Below, one piece after another: positions 25,474 through 35,551 of a stretch of DNA of 64,000 nucleotides. The notes beneath the pieces were generated by a model, which worked only from the letters and a program-made list of their open reading frames with translations, searched no databases and was not told the DNA's origin. Position 1 is the stretch's first letter. Each line of letters begins with the position of its first letter. Source of the stretch: Bradyrhizobium jicamae (GTDB lineage Bacteria; Pseudomonadota; Alphaproteobacteria; Rhizobiales; Xanthobacteraceae). The stretch lies in contig NZ_LLXZ01000220.1 in NCBI RefSeq assembly GCF_001440395.1, positions 17,071-81,070 of the forward strand, read 5' to 3'. The translations under genes were made by a program, and so were the position numbers.

Positions 25474-26529
25474 ATGATGATTGCATCTCTGTGTCGACGT
25501 GCACTGCTTGGAGTCTCCCTTGGCGCCCTGGCTACTTTATCGAGTCTGCCGGCCAGCGCGGACCAGATCACCTTCGTCTCACAAGGCGGCGCCTACCAGA
25601 AGGCGCAGACCGTCGCGATCCTCGATCCCTCGGCCAAGAAGCTTGGCATCACCATCAACCAGGACAGCATTCCCGACGCCTGGCCGGCAATCAAATCGCA
25701 GGTGGCGAGCGGCAAGCCGACCTGGGACGTCGTCGACGTGCCGACCGGCAACTGTCTGCGCGGCGGCGAGCAGGGCCTCGTCGAGAAGCTGGATTTCGCC
25801 AAATTGCCGAACGCGGCGGCGATGCCGGAGGCCTATCGCTCTGCCTATTCGGTGACCTACGAATTCTATTCGAGCGTGCTCGCCTTTAGCCGGAAAAAAT
25901 TTCCGGATGCCGCGCCGTCGAGCTGGGCCGATTTCTGGGATGTGAAGAAATTCCCTGGCCGCCGCGCTCTGCGCAACCACCCGTTCGCGACGCTGGAGGC
26001 GGCCCTGATGGCCGACGGCGTGGCGCCCGACAAGCTGTATCCGCTCGACGTCGACCGCGCGTTCAAAAAGCTCGAGGAGATCAAGCCCAGCATCACGGTG
26101 TGGTGGACCTCGGGTGCGCAGTCGGCGCAGCTCCTCAACGACGGCGAGGTCGACATGGTGATGGCCTGGAACGGCCGCGTCAGCGCGCTGATGGGCGAGG
26201 GCGCCAAGGTCGCCTTCACCTACAACCAGGGTATCCTGCAGAGCACGTCGCTCTGCATCCTGAAGGGGGCGCCCAATCTCGCCACCGCGGTGCGTTTCGT
26301 GAACGAAGCTGTCGATCCCGTCCACCAGGCCAACCTGCCGCTGCATATCGACTATGGCCCGGCCAATCCCAAGGCGTTCGACACCGGCGTGATCAAGCCG
26401 GAACGCGTCGCGCAACTGCCGAGCGCGCCCGACAACGCATCGAAGCAAGCTCTGATGTCGTATGCCTGGTGGTCGTCGCCCGCGGGCGAGGCGGCAGAAA
26501 AGCGCTGGGTCTCGTTCATGCAGAAATAG
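25474..26529 (+). CDS. Pot-type ABC transporter substrate-binding protein
   Basis: A 351-residue exported binding protein. MMIASLCRRALLGVSLGALATLSSLPASA is the signal peptide; the mature protein begins with DQITFVSQGGAYQKAQ, typical of the PotD/PotF-like family (SBP_bac_8). SWADFWDVKKFPGRRAL and IKPSITVWWTSGAQSAQLLNDGEVDMVMAWNGR are further family motifs. The ATG at 25474 follows AGAGGGG. It captures the substrate for the two permeases downstream. The exact ligand, polyamine or related cation, is unknown. Confidence 0.88.
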   Translation: MMIASLCRRALLGVSLGALATLSSLPASADQITFVSQGGAYQKAQTVAILDPSAKKLGITINQDSIPDAWPAIKSQVASGKPTWDVVDVPTGNCLRGGEQGLVEKLDFAKLPNAAAMPEAYRSAYSVTYEFYSSVLAFSRKKFPDAAPSSWADFWDVKKFPGRRALRNHPFATLEAALMADGVAPDKLYPLDVDRAFKKLEEIKPSITVWWTSGAQSAQLLNDGEVDMVMAWNGRVSALMGEGAKVAFTYNQGILQSTSLCILKGAPNLATAVRFVNEAVDPVHQANLPLHIDYGPANPKAFDTGVIKPERVAQLPSAPDNASKQALMSYAWWSSPAGEAAEKRWVSFMQK

Positions 26530-26537
26530 CGGGGACT

Positions 26538-27413
26538 ATGGCCGTGCACAGCCCAGCGCCAGACATCTCGCTCCGGCACCAGCGTCGCGAGCAGCGCCTG
26601 ATGCTGGCGCTGGCGCTGCCCGCACTGCTCGTGATCCTGCTGCTGATCGTGCTGCCGGTCGGCTGGCTCGCCTGGCAGTCGGTCTATCACGACGGCTTTA
26701 CGCTCGAGAATTACCGCCGGATCTGGAGCGAAGACATCTACTGGCGCAGCTTCGCTTTGACGTTCCAGATCAGCCTGCTGGTGACGCTGCTGGCGCTGCT
26801 GCTCGGCTATCCCATTGCCTATGCGGCGAGCGTCGCGCCAAAGCGCTGGAGCATCGTCATCCTGGCGCTGGTGGTGCTGCCGTTCTGGACCAGCGTGCTG
26901 GTCCGTGCCTATGCCTGGCTCGCATTGTTGCAACGGACCGGCGTCGTCAACCAGGTGCTGCGCCAGATCGGTGTGATCGACGAACCGCTGGCGCTGGTGC
27001 ACAACACTTTCGGCACCGTCGTTGCGACCCTGCACATTCTGCTGCCCTTCATGGTGCTGCCGCTCTACGCCACGATGCAGCAGATCCCGCGCGATCTGAT
27101 GCAGGCCGGCGCCAGTCTCGGCGCCGGTCCCATGCTCACCTTCTGGCGGATATTTCTGCCGCTCTCGCTGCCCGGGGTGCTCGCGGGAAGCACGCTGGTC
27201 TTCGTGCTCACCCTCGGTTTCTACATCACGCCCGAATTGCTCGGAGGCGGTCGTACCATCATGATATCGATGCTGGTGAGCCGCAATGTCGAACTCTACG
27301 ATCAGTGGGGGGCCGCCAGCGCCGTCGGCGTGGTGCTGCTGATCGCGGTCGGGCTGATCTTTTTCGCCGTCAGCCGATTCATTCCGCTCGATCGCGTGTT
27401 GGGGCAAAAATGA
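26538..27413 (+). CDS. Pot-type ABC transporter permease (PotB-like)
   Basis: A 291-residue inner-membrane permease with about 6 segments (first at residues 22-45). The EAA loop is seen as MQAGASLGAGPMLTFWRIFLPLSLPG. The start is 8 bp after the binding-protein stop and the gene ends in an ATGA overlap with the next permease. It pairs with that permease to form the channel driven by the ATPase at 22176. Confidence 0.88.
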   Translation: MAVHSPAPDISLRHQRREQRLMLALALPALLVILLLIVLPVGWLAWQSVYHDGFTLENYRRIWSEDIYWRSFALTFQISLLVTLLALLLGYPIAYAASVAPKRWSIVILALVVLPFWTSVLVRAYAWLALLQRTGVVNQVLRQIGVIDEPLALVHNTFGTVVATLHILLPFMVLPLYATMQQIPRDLMQAGASLGAGPMLTFWRIFLPLSLPGVLAGSTLVFVLTLGFYITPELLGGGRTIMISMLVSRNVELYDQWGAASAVGVVLLIAVGLIFFAVSRFIPLDRVLGQK

Positions 27414-28195
27414 CGATGTCCCGCCCATACCGCATCGCCCTGATTGTCATCTGCGCGCTGGTGCTGCTCTATCTGATCCTGCCGATCCTGATCATCGCGC
27501 CGATGTCGTTCTCGGCCGCGCGTTTCCTGACCTTCCCGCCGCCGTCGCTATCGCTGCGCTGGTATCAGGAATATGTCGGCAATCCGGCCTGGATGCAGGC
27601 GACCCGCGTGACGCTGACAGTGGCGGTGCTCACCGTCGTCATTGCAACCCCGCTCGGCGTGGCCGCGGCATATGCGATCAGCCAGTCGAAATGGCGGATC
27701 ATGCGGCTGATCCACATGACCCTGCTGCTGCCGCTGGTGGTGCCGATCATCATCACCGCGGTCGGCATCTACTTCGTCTTCGCCAAGGCCGGCCTGGTCG
27801 CGTCCATGACCGGCCTCGTGCTTGCCAACGTCATGCTCGGCTTGCCCTATGTCGTCATCTCGGTCGCGGCGGGATTGCAGAGCTTCGACTCGACGCAGGA
27901 GATGGTGGCGCGCAGCCTCGGCATGAACAGGCTGCGCAGCTTCTTCGTAGTGACGCTGCCGCAGATCAAGGCCAGCGTCATCGCAGGCGGCATCTTCGCC
28001 TTCATCTCCGCGATGGACGAGACCATCGTCGCCCTGTTCATTTCCGGCGGCCAGTATCAGCCGCTGACCAAGCGGATGTTCACCGCGCTCCGTGACGAGA
28101 TCGACCCGACGATTGCGGCCATCAGCACGCTGATGACCGCGGTGTCGTTCATGCTGGTGCTGATTGCAACCAGCCGGTCGAAGAAGGGCGCGTGA
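27410..28195 (+). CDS. Pot-type ABC transporter permease (PotC-like)
   Basis: A 261-residue permease with about 6 membrane segments. The EAA loop reads ARSLGMNRLRSFFVVTLPQIKASV. PMSFSAARFLTFPPPSLSLRWYQEY is the PotC-type periplasmic loop. It starts inside the upstream stop (ATGA) and is the last gene of the operon. The gene converges with the histidine kinase gene with only 4 bp between the ends, leaving no room for a separate terminator. Confidence 0.88.
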   Translation: MTMSRPYRIALIVICALVLLYLILPILIIAPMSFSAARFLTFPPPSLSLRWYQEYVGNPAWMQATRVTLTVAVLTVVIATPLGVAAAYAISQSKWRIMRLIHMTLLLPLVVPIIITAVGIYFVFAKAGLVASMTGLVLANVMLGLPYVVISVAAGLQSFDSTQEMVARSLGMNRLRSFFVVTLPQIKASVIAGGIFAFISAMDETIVALFISGGQYQPLTKRMFTALRDEIDPTIAAISTLMTAVSFMLVLIATSRSKKGA

Positions 28196-28199
28196 GCCG

Positions 28200-30509
<2,310 letters not shown>

Positions 30510-30701
30510 GCCGTAGACCCCCGCCGAAAGCCCATTTGCACACTGACCGGAAGCGCCCCGCACACCTTCCGAATCACAGCGATTTGAATCCACTTTTTTG
30601 GGGCTGTCGAGAGTCAACGATTCGTTAATTCGAAATAAATCTTGTCCAACGCAAATTAAGGCATCGCCGAGGCGAGTCCGAAACGGGAACGCTCCGAAAA
30701 A

Positions 30702-32078
30702 CTACGCACGCGGCGGCTCGGCATGGCTGATCACGCGCTTGATCGAGGGGAACGCGCGACGCAGCGCGCGTTCGATCTCGTCGACGCTCTCATGTACCTT
30801 GATGACGCTCAGCGACCGCGCGGCGCGGCAATGGAAATTAACGATTTCGCCCGCGTCGGTGTCGCGCACGCGCACATTATGAATGTCATGGATCGCGCCG
30901 TTGCCGGCAAAGCGCATCAGCGCCGCCTTGATCACTTCGACGCGCTCGGGCGCGGCTTCGGTGCCGTGCGGCAGTTCCGGCTCGAGCGGCTCGATGTGGG
31001 TGTCGACCTCGACGTCCTCGCCAAAGTCCTCGCGGATGCTGTGCTCCAGGTCGTGGGCGATGTCGTGCGCGGCCAAGAGTTCCATGTCGCCGTCGACTTC
31101 GAGGTCGAGGCTGACGATCAGCTTCTCGCCGAGGTCGTGTACGGTGACGTGGTGGACGGCGAGGCCGGAATTGCGGGCGATCACCATGACGCGCTCGCGC
31201 ACGCTCTCATTGTCGCGCGCAACCGGCACCGCGGTGAAGGTGAGGTCGGCGTCGCCGAGCGCCTTGCTGACGGCCACTTGCGCGGATTTCTTGATCGCTT
31301 CGACGCGGTCGATCGGATAGGTGCGCGGCACTTTTGCGATGGCGTCGATGAAATGCGTCGGCCCGACCATGCGCACGCGCACGCGTTCGACGCCGACTAC
31401 GCCCGGCACCGCGCGGATCGCGGCGGTCGCCTTTTCGAACGCGCCCTCCGGCGCGCGGTCGAGCAGGGTTTCGATGGTGGAGCGTCCCAGCCGCAGGCCG
31501 ATGATCGAGATCATCACGGCGACCGCGATCGCGGCGACCGAGTCGCCCCAGGCAAAGCCCATGCCGGTCAGCACGAGGCCGATGATCACGGCAGTGGAGC
31601 CGAGCACGTCGGAGGCAAAATGCAGCGCATCCGCCGCCAGCGCCTGGCTCCGCGTCGCCCGCGCCGCGCGATGCAGCGCCCGCGCGCGCCAGAAATTGAC
31701 GGCGATGTCGATCACCAGCACCACGAAGGGAATGGCGGAGAGCGTCGGCGGCGGCGCGCCCTCGCTCAGCCGGCTCCAGGATTCGACCAGGATGCCGCCG
31801 GCCAGCACATAGAGCAGCGCGATGACAAAGAGCGCCGACAGGCTCTCGAACTTGCCGTGGCCGTAATGATGTTCCGCGTCCGCCGGCTGGTCGGACACCC
31901 GCACCACCAGCCAGGTGATGACGGTCGCGATCACGTCGACGGAAGAGTGCAGCGCCTCCGAGATCAGTGCCAGCGAGCCGATCGCAATGCCGACGGCAAA
32001 CTTCGCCGCCGCCATGCCGGCGCTGGCGAAGATCGAGATCGCCGCGACATTGGTCTTGAGGGTAGGGGAACTGGTCAT
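30702..32078 (-). CDS. Cation diffusion facilitator (CDF) metal exporter with long C-terminal region
   Basis: A 458-residue CDF transporter. Metal-site residues are in SEALHSSVD (segment 2) and ADALHFASD (segment 5); the family loop appears as HHYGHGKFESL. The first 200 residues contain about 6 membrane segments. The C-terminal half, near 250 residues, is much longer than the usual 90-residue dimerisation domain and contains two such domains in tandem (VPGVVGVERVRVRMVG, and a later AVHHVTVHDLGEKLIVSLDLEVDG). Substrate is likely Zn, Fe, Mn or similar. It lies 192 bp upstream of the kinase on the same strand. Confidence 0.86.
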   Translation of the reverse strand: MTSSPTLKTNVAAISIFASAGMAAAKFAVGIAIGSLALISEALHSSVDVIATVITWLVVRVSDQPADAEHHYGHGKFESLSALFVIALLYVLAGGILVESWSRLSEGAPPPTLSAIPFVVLVIDIAVNFWRARALHRAARATRSQALAADALHFASDVLGSTAVIIGLVLTGMGFAWGDSVAAIAVAVMISIIGLRLGRSTIETLLDRAPEGAFEKATAAIRAVPGVVGVERVRVRMVGPTHFIDAIAKVPRTYPIDRVEAIKKSAQVAVSKALGDADLTFTAVPVARDNESVRERVMVIARNSGLAVHHVTVHDLGEKLIVSLDLEVDGDMELLAAHDIAHDLEHSIREDFGEDVEVDTHIEPLEPELPHGTEAAPERVEVIKAALMRFAGNGAIHDIHNVRVRDTDAGEIVNFHCRAARSLSVIKVHESVDEIERALRRAFPSIKRVISHAEPPRA

Positions 32079-32603
32079 GGCCGGCGGTTTAGCAGGGGGG
32101 CAGTTAACATGAAAGGCGGGGGTTTGATGCGCAACCGCAACTCGTTTGCAGGAGCATTTGTTGCGAATTGTTCGCGGGGTTTGATGCCGTCATTGCGAGC
32201 GCAGCGAAGCAATCCATTGTCACCACGCATGCGGAGGGATGGATTGCTTCGCTACGCTCGCCATGACGTAGGGATAGCGATGTAGCACTCGATTGTCATC
32301 CCTTGCGCACACGGGGAATCCAGTACGCCGCGCGGATTTACCGGAGCGCGTGAGGGGCTGCGACGATATGGAGCCGTGCGATACAATAGTGTGCCCATCT
32401 TCATAGGCGGTAGCGTGTGAATAAACTCAGGCATATATCTTGAACTCTGGCGAATGCCTGATTTTGCCTTGGGTAAACACCGGGTGGGAAGGCGCCGCTA
32501 AGCCCGGGATTAGTAACGCACAGCTTCTTCATGGCTAGTAGCGGCCGGGCACCCAGATGATCTCAGGTCTTACATGCCTTAATAAGATTCTCCTGGAGCA
32601 CTC
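32079..32603. other. Gene-free interval with repeat R3 copy A
   Basis: About 525 bp between divergent genes. It holds the R3 inverted repeat (32189-32267) and then about 330 bp with no convincing reading frame. AT-richer patches near 32385-32470 and 32575-32595 probably include the promoter of the DUF2200 gene (GGAG lies before its ATG). Confidence 0.6.
32189..32267. repeat. Intergenic inverted repeat family R3, copy A
   Basis: Arms GTCATTGCGAGCG-AGCGAAGCAATCCAT and ATGGATTGCTTCGCT-CGCTCGC-ATGAC surround a 26-bp centre, forming a long near-perfect hairpin. Copy B is at 56403-56487. This type of element is scattered in Bradyrhizobium intergenic DNA. Confidence 0.8.
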
Positions 32604-32957
32604 ATGGCAAAACACCGGATCTACACGACGAGCTTCGCAAGCGTTTACCCACTTTACGTCGCGAAAGCAGAGAAAAAAGGACGTACAAAAGCAGAGGTCG
32701 ATCGGGTCATCACCTGGTTGACGGGTTATGGTCAGAAGGAGCTGGAAGCTCAACTGGAGAAACAGACTGACTTCGAATCATTCTTTGCCGAGGCCCCTAA
32801 AATCAATCCCTCGCGAGCCTTGATCAAAGGCGTGATTTGCGATGTCCGGGTGGAAGATATCAAAGAACCAACTATGCGAGAAATTCGCTATTTGGATAAA
32901 TTGATCGATGAGCTGGCGCGGGGAAAAACAATGGATAAAATTCTGCGAAGAGAATGA
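32604..32957 (+). CDS. DUF2200 family protein
   Basis: A 117-residue soluble protein starting MAKHRIYTTSFASVYPLYVAKAEKKGRTK, the recognisable beginning of DUF2200, with DRVITWLTGYGQKELEAQL and EDIKEPTMREIRYLDKLIDELARGK further on. GGAG lies 8 nt before the ATG. The family is widespread in bacteria; function is unknown. It is more Lys-rich and less GC-rich than its neighbours, which could reflect recent acquisition. It stands alone next to the R3 repeat interval. Confidence 0.88.
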   Translation: MAKHRIYTTSFASVYPLYVAKAEKKGRTKAEVDRVITWLTGYGQKELEAQLEKQTDFESFFAEAPKINPSRALIKGVICDVRVEDIKEPTMREIRYLDKLIDELARGKTMDKILRRE

Positions 32958-33076
32958 CCCTGAGCGACCTGGGGGAAGTCCGCCTTGACCAAAGCCGACT
33001 TCGCCCAGGCTTGAAGTCAGTCAGCCGCATATGCTCCGACCATGACGCGGCAGTTCACAAATCGAATTGCCTTGCT

Positions 33077-33592
33077 TCAATCGTCTTCGTCAGCCAGCGC
33101 GCGCCGCCGTTCTACGGCCTCGCTCATATCGTGGAGCACAAAGAGCGCAAGCGCTGCCATGTGTCGCCGCTGTTCGGGACTAAACGTCTTATAAAGTGGC
33201 TGCCACGCTTCGGCGAGCTTATCCAGATCGGCTGATCGTTGAGCCAATGCTTCCGAGCGTCGTTGCATGAATGCGATGGGATCACGATTGCGCATGACCT
33301 CGATCGTGCTTTGATCGGCCCGCCTGCCCACTGTTTCCGAGATTTTTGCAACGCGGGCTTTCCGATCCTCCGCCCTGCCACGAATGGCGCTCTCGACAGC
33401 CGGCCATAGTTTTTCCTGGTCAGGTGTGAGCTGCAACGCGGCCTTCACCAGTTCAATCCGCAAGTCCGTCAGCGAATTCCGGTCCGCTATATTCAGCCGT
33501 TCCGGAGTCGCGGGAGAGGGAGTTTGCGCGTGGGCAATCGGCGATGCAGTAAGGAAGAGTGCAGTTGCTCCAACCACTACTATTTTGATCAT
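33077..33592 (-). CDS. Periplasmic LTxxQ-motif (Spy/CpxP-like) protein
   Basis: A 171-residue exported helical protein. Signal peptide MIKIVVVGATALFLTASPIAHA; the LTxxQ-type motif occurs as LQLTPDQEKLWPAVE and again in degenerate form as FSPEQRRHM. The family includes Spy and CpxP, periplasmic chaperones or stress-signal adaptors. A run of charged helices (residues 60-150) is typical of Bradyrhizobium versions. It converges with the DUF2200 gene. AGGAGA-like sequence lies just before the ATG. Confidence 0.85.
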   Translation of the reverse strand: MIKIVVVGATALFLTASPIAHAQTPSPATPERLNIADRNSLTDLRIELVKAALQLTPDQEKLWPAVESAIRGRAEDRKARVAKISETVGRRADQSTIEVMRNRDPIAFMQRRSEALAQRSADLDKLAEAWQPLYKTFSPEQRRHMAALALFVLHDMSEAVERRRALADEDD

Positions 33593-33738
33593 CGCGATCT
33601 CCTAGGTAAATCGCCCCCAGGCACCGCGCAAAAGAGATCGCGCATCGCGATGTCCCGTTGATTCAAATCAAGGGAACCAGAGAAGTTTCGTGTGTGCGCC
33701 CGTGCGCCGGTATTCGGTGACGGAAATCAACGCACATA

Positions 33739-33774
33739 CGTGGGGCGGATCAGCCTTCGCTAATCCGCCCCACG
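33739..33774. terminator. Repeat-type hairpin (family R4, copy A)
   Basis: CGTGGGGCGGAT and ATCCGCCCCACG form a perfect 12-bp stem around CAGCCTTCGCTA. It lies just past the end of the minus-strand gene stopping at 33811 and can act as its terminator. Related hairpins with the same loop are at 54563-54598 and, in decayed form, 55700-55730. Confidence 0.65.
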
Positions 33775-33810
33775 GGCTACGGCATCTGCGCACCTCTTCA
33801 GATGCACAGA

Positions 33811-34179
33811 TCAAAGACCTCCCCGCGGCAGGAAGAAGCAAAGCTCGACTCCCGTGGGCCGATTGATGAACAGCACGGGAGTGCGATCAGGCGTGTCCTC
33901 TTCCTTGATGATGTCGGGCGGGATGGTTTTCCACTCACCGTCTTTCAGGTATTGCCACTGGTCCGAGCGATCTTCGCCAACCCTGAAGCGGGTCTTGAAT
34001 ACGTCGCCATTGTCGCAGCAGGATTTCCAGGGAACACCGAGACGCTTCCGGGCGGCGGCGTTCATTTCCTGCTTGTTGAACCATTCGTGGTTCGCCATCG
34101 ACGGATCGTGCCCGTCTGCCCGAAAGGAAAACAAGACAAGAAGACCGAATGCCGTCAGTACGCGACCAAACGCTTTCAT
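33811..34179 (-). CDS. Small exported protein, hypothetical (122 aa)
   Basis: Signal-like start MKAFGRVLTAFGLLVLFSF, then a mature domain of about 100 residues with HEWFNKQEMNA, a Cys pair in WKSCCDNGDVF and a single Cys near the end (VELCFFLPR). GGAGG sits 6 nt before the ATG at 34179, which decides the start over the ATG at 34191. Similar short exported proteins with the CCDNGD stretch occur in rhizobia as far as I recall, without known function. A 12-bp repeat hairpin follows at 33739-33774. Confidence 0.65.
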   Translation of the reverse strand: MKAFGRVLTAFGLLVLFSFRADGHDPSMANHEWFNKQEMNAAARKRLGVPWKSCCDNGDVFKTRFRVGEDRSDQWQYLKDGEWKTIPPDIIKEEDTPDRTPVLFINRPTGVELCFFLPRGGL

Positions 34180-34505
34180 GGCAGCCTCCATTGTGGACTG
34201 TCACCAAACGCGAATCACACGAGCTCTCCGGCAACCCATCAGGCCACATTCAGAGGAAAATGGAATCGCATTTCTGAGCGACTTTTCTCATTTGAGCACG
34301 ACTGTTGTTTTCCTGTTGGTGTTCTACCGCACACGCGGACCCGTATTTTTACCGGTACCACCTGACCTTTCTCTGCCTCCAACGATGCTCATGGGGCGAT
34401 GGCGCCCAGAAAAAAGACGTCCCAATGTTCCGTCGCAACATCAACTGCGCGTGAGACGTGAGGTAGTTCACATCTGGAAATAGCGTGTTGATTTAAGGCC
34501 GTCGC
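34180..34505. other. Interval without a convincing gene
   Basis: About 325 bp. It has T-rich stretches near 34303-34325 and 34345-34360 that might include promoters for the flanking divergent genes. Reading frames across it have no family-like features. Confidence 0.4.
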
Positions 34506-34805
34506 ATGCCCGGTTTCGGGAGGTGTGCGATGCTGTTGTTGAATGGCCAGATCCAGTGGCGGGGAATAAGCACTACCGTGGTAGTCGAGCTTATCATCCT
34601 GCTCGCACTTGCGTTGGCGGCTGTCAGTTACGTGGAATGGTCATCGAAAGTTGCCGTTGCCGAGTTCATGAGCGCGACCGAGTCATCGGCATCTGATCCG
34701 AACCATTCCAGCGAGTCTCCGGTGCAGGCTCAGTCCCGCAAGGGATCAACGGGCTGCCCCGTGGGCAAGAGATCGCTGCCAACTCAGCTGGCGCCATTGC
34801 CGTAA
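34506..34805 (+). CDS. Possible small single-span membrane protein (99 aa)
   Basis: A 99-residue frame with one hydrophobic segment (TTVVVELIILLALALAAVSYV, about residues 23-43) and a Ser-rich hydrophilic tail. Start could be ATG 34506 or ATG 34530. There is no strong ribosome-binding site (GGAGG lies before the second ATG). No family is recognised. It overlaps no other gene and ends 54 bp before the end of the convergent DUF6894 gene. It may be a real small membrane protein or a chance frame. Confidence 0.35.
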   Translation: MPGFGRCAMLLLNGQIQWRGISTTVVVELIILLALALAAVSYVEWSSKVAVAEFMSATESSASDPNHSSESPVQAQSRKGSTGCPVGKRSLPTQLAPLP

Positions 34806-34858
34806 ATCCACGGACCAACTCGTCTCGTGCGCTTACGGCTTGCGTGACGGGGCAGATT

Positions 34859-35083
34859 TCATCTGCGGCCGAGAAGCTCGACCGGAGTACGGTAGAGCTC
34901 GTTACTTTCATCGTCGGTGATGCGTACGGCGCATCCGGTGGAACACAGCTCGGGTCGAACGATGCGAAGCTCGCTCGCGAGACTTTCCGCTTTATCGATC
35001 GCGTTTTCCATGTCTTCGAGGATCATGCCGCCCTGGCATTTGAATTCCGCGCCGATGACGAGATCAAAATTGAAGTATGGCAT
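34859..35083 (-). CDS. DUF6894-like small protein
   Basis: A 74-residue protein starting MPYFNFDLVIGAEFKCQGG. The pattern, with a short aromatic beta strand, a central ED-x-x-x-A-x-x-x-A helix (LEDMENAIDKAESLASEL) and a final VRITDDESNELYRTPV strand pair, fits DUF6894, a family very common in Bradyrhizobium and of unknown role. Start 35083 is chosen on that basis; the frame extends upstream to 35236 without similarity. Confidence 0.7.
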   Translation of the reverse strand: MPYFNFDLVIGAEFKCQGGMILEDMENAIDKAESLASELRIVRPELCSTGCAVRITDDESNELYRTPVELLGRR

Positions 35084-35239
35084 TGCAGCCCCCAGCCAAG
35101 TTTCAATCGCAGTGAATCTAACCTGAGTCTGGTTGGTTTCTTCATTACAACTCCGATCTTGAGATCTGATTGTAATCGGCTGTTGCGTTTCGGTACCGTG
35201 ACCGCACCATCGCGTGCAGAGAACGCGACGAGGCACCTG

Positions 35240-35358
35240 CGTAGGATGGGTGGAGCGAAGCGATACCCATCAATGTGTCCGTTCACACCGGCGATGGGTT
35301 TCGCGGAGCCTGTCATCGGGCGCGCGTTCGCGCGACCCGTTGGCTCTACCCTTCCTAC
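35240..35358. repeat. Intergenic repeat family R2, copy B
   Basis: GTAGGATGGGTGGAGCGAAGCG-ATACCCATC opens the element and GATGGGTTTCGCGGAGCCTGTCATCGG...CGCGCGTTCGCGCG...TTGGCTCTACCCTTCCTAC closes it. The outer arms GTAGGATGGGT and ACCCTTCCTAC pair. The right two-thirds match the R2 copy at 19911-19983. The rest of 35084-35551 shows no gene. Confidence 0.7.
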
Positions 35359-35551
35359 GAAAATGCGCGCTGCGATCTCGTGGTACCATCCACGGTTCGG
35401 AGGCGGGCCCGACATGATCCACCTCGAACGTCAGCGCTTTAGAATCACTATGGAACCCAGGGGCGGACGGCTGGAGGTGTGACGGAGATCATAATGCTCC
35501 CTCGAGTTCCGGCGCATTGTGCCGCCGCCATTGATATCCCCTGAGGTCCGG

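Noticed and set aside
32189..32267. Possible CRISPR unit
   Set aside because: It is a single long inverted repeat with a second copy 24 kb away, not a spaced array of direct repeats.
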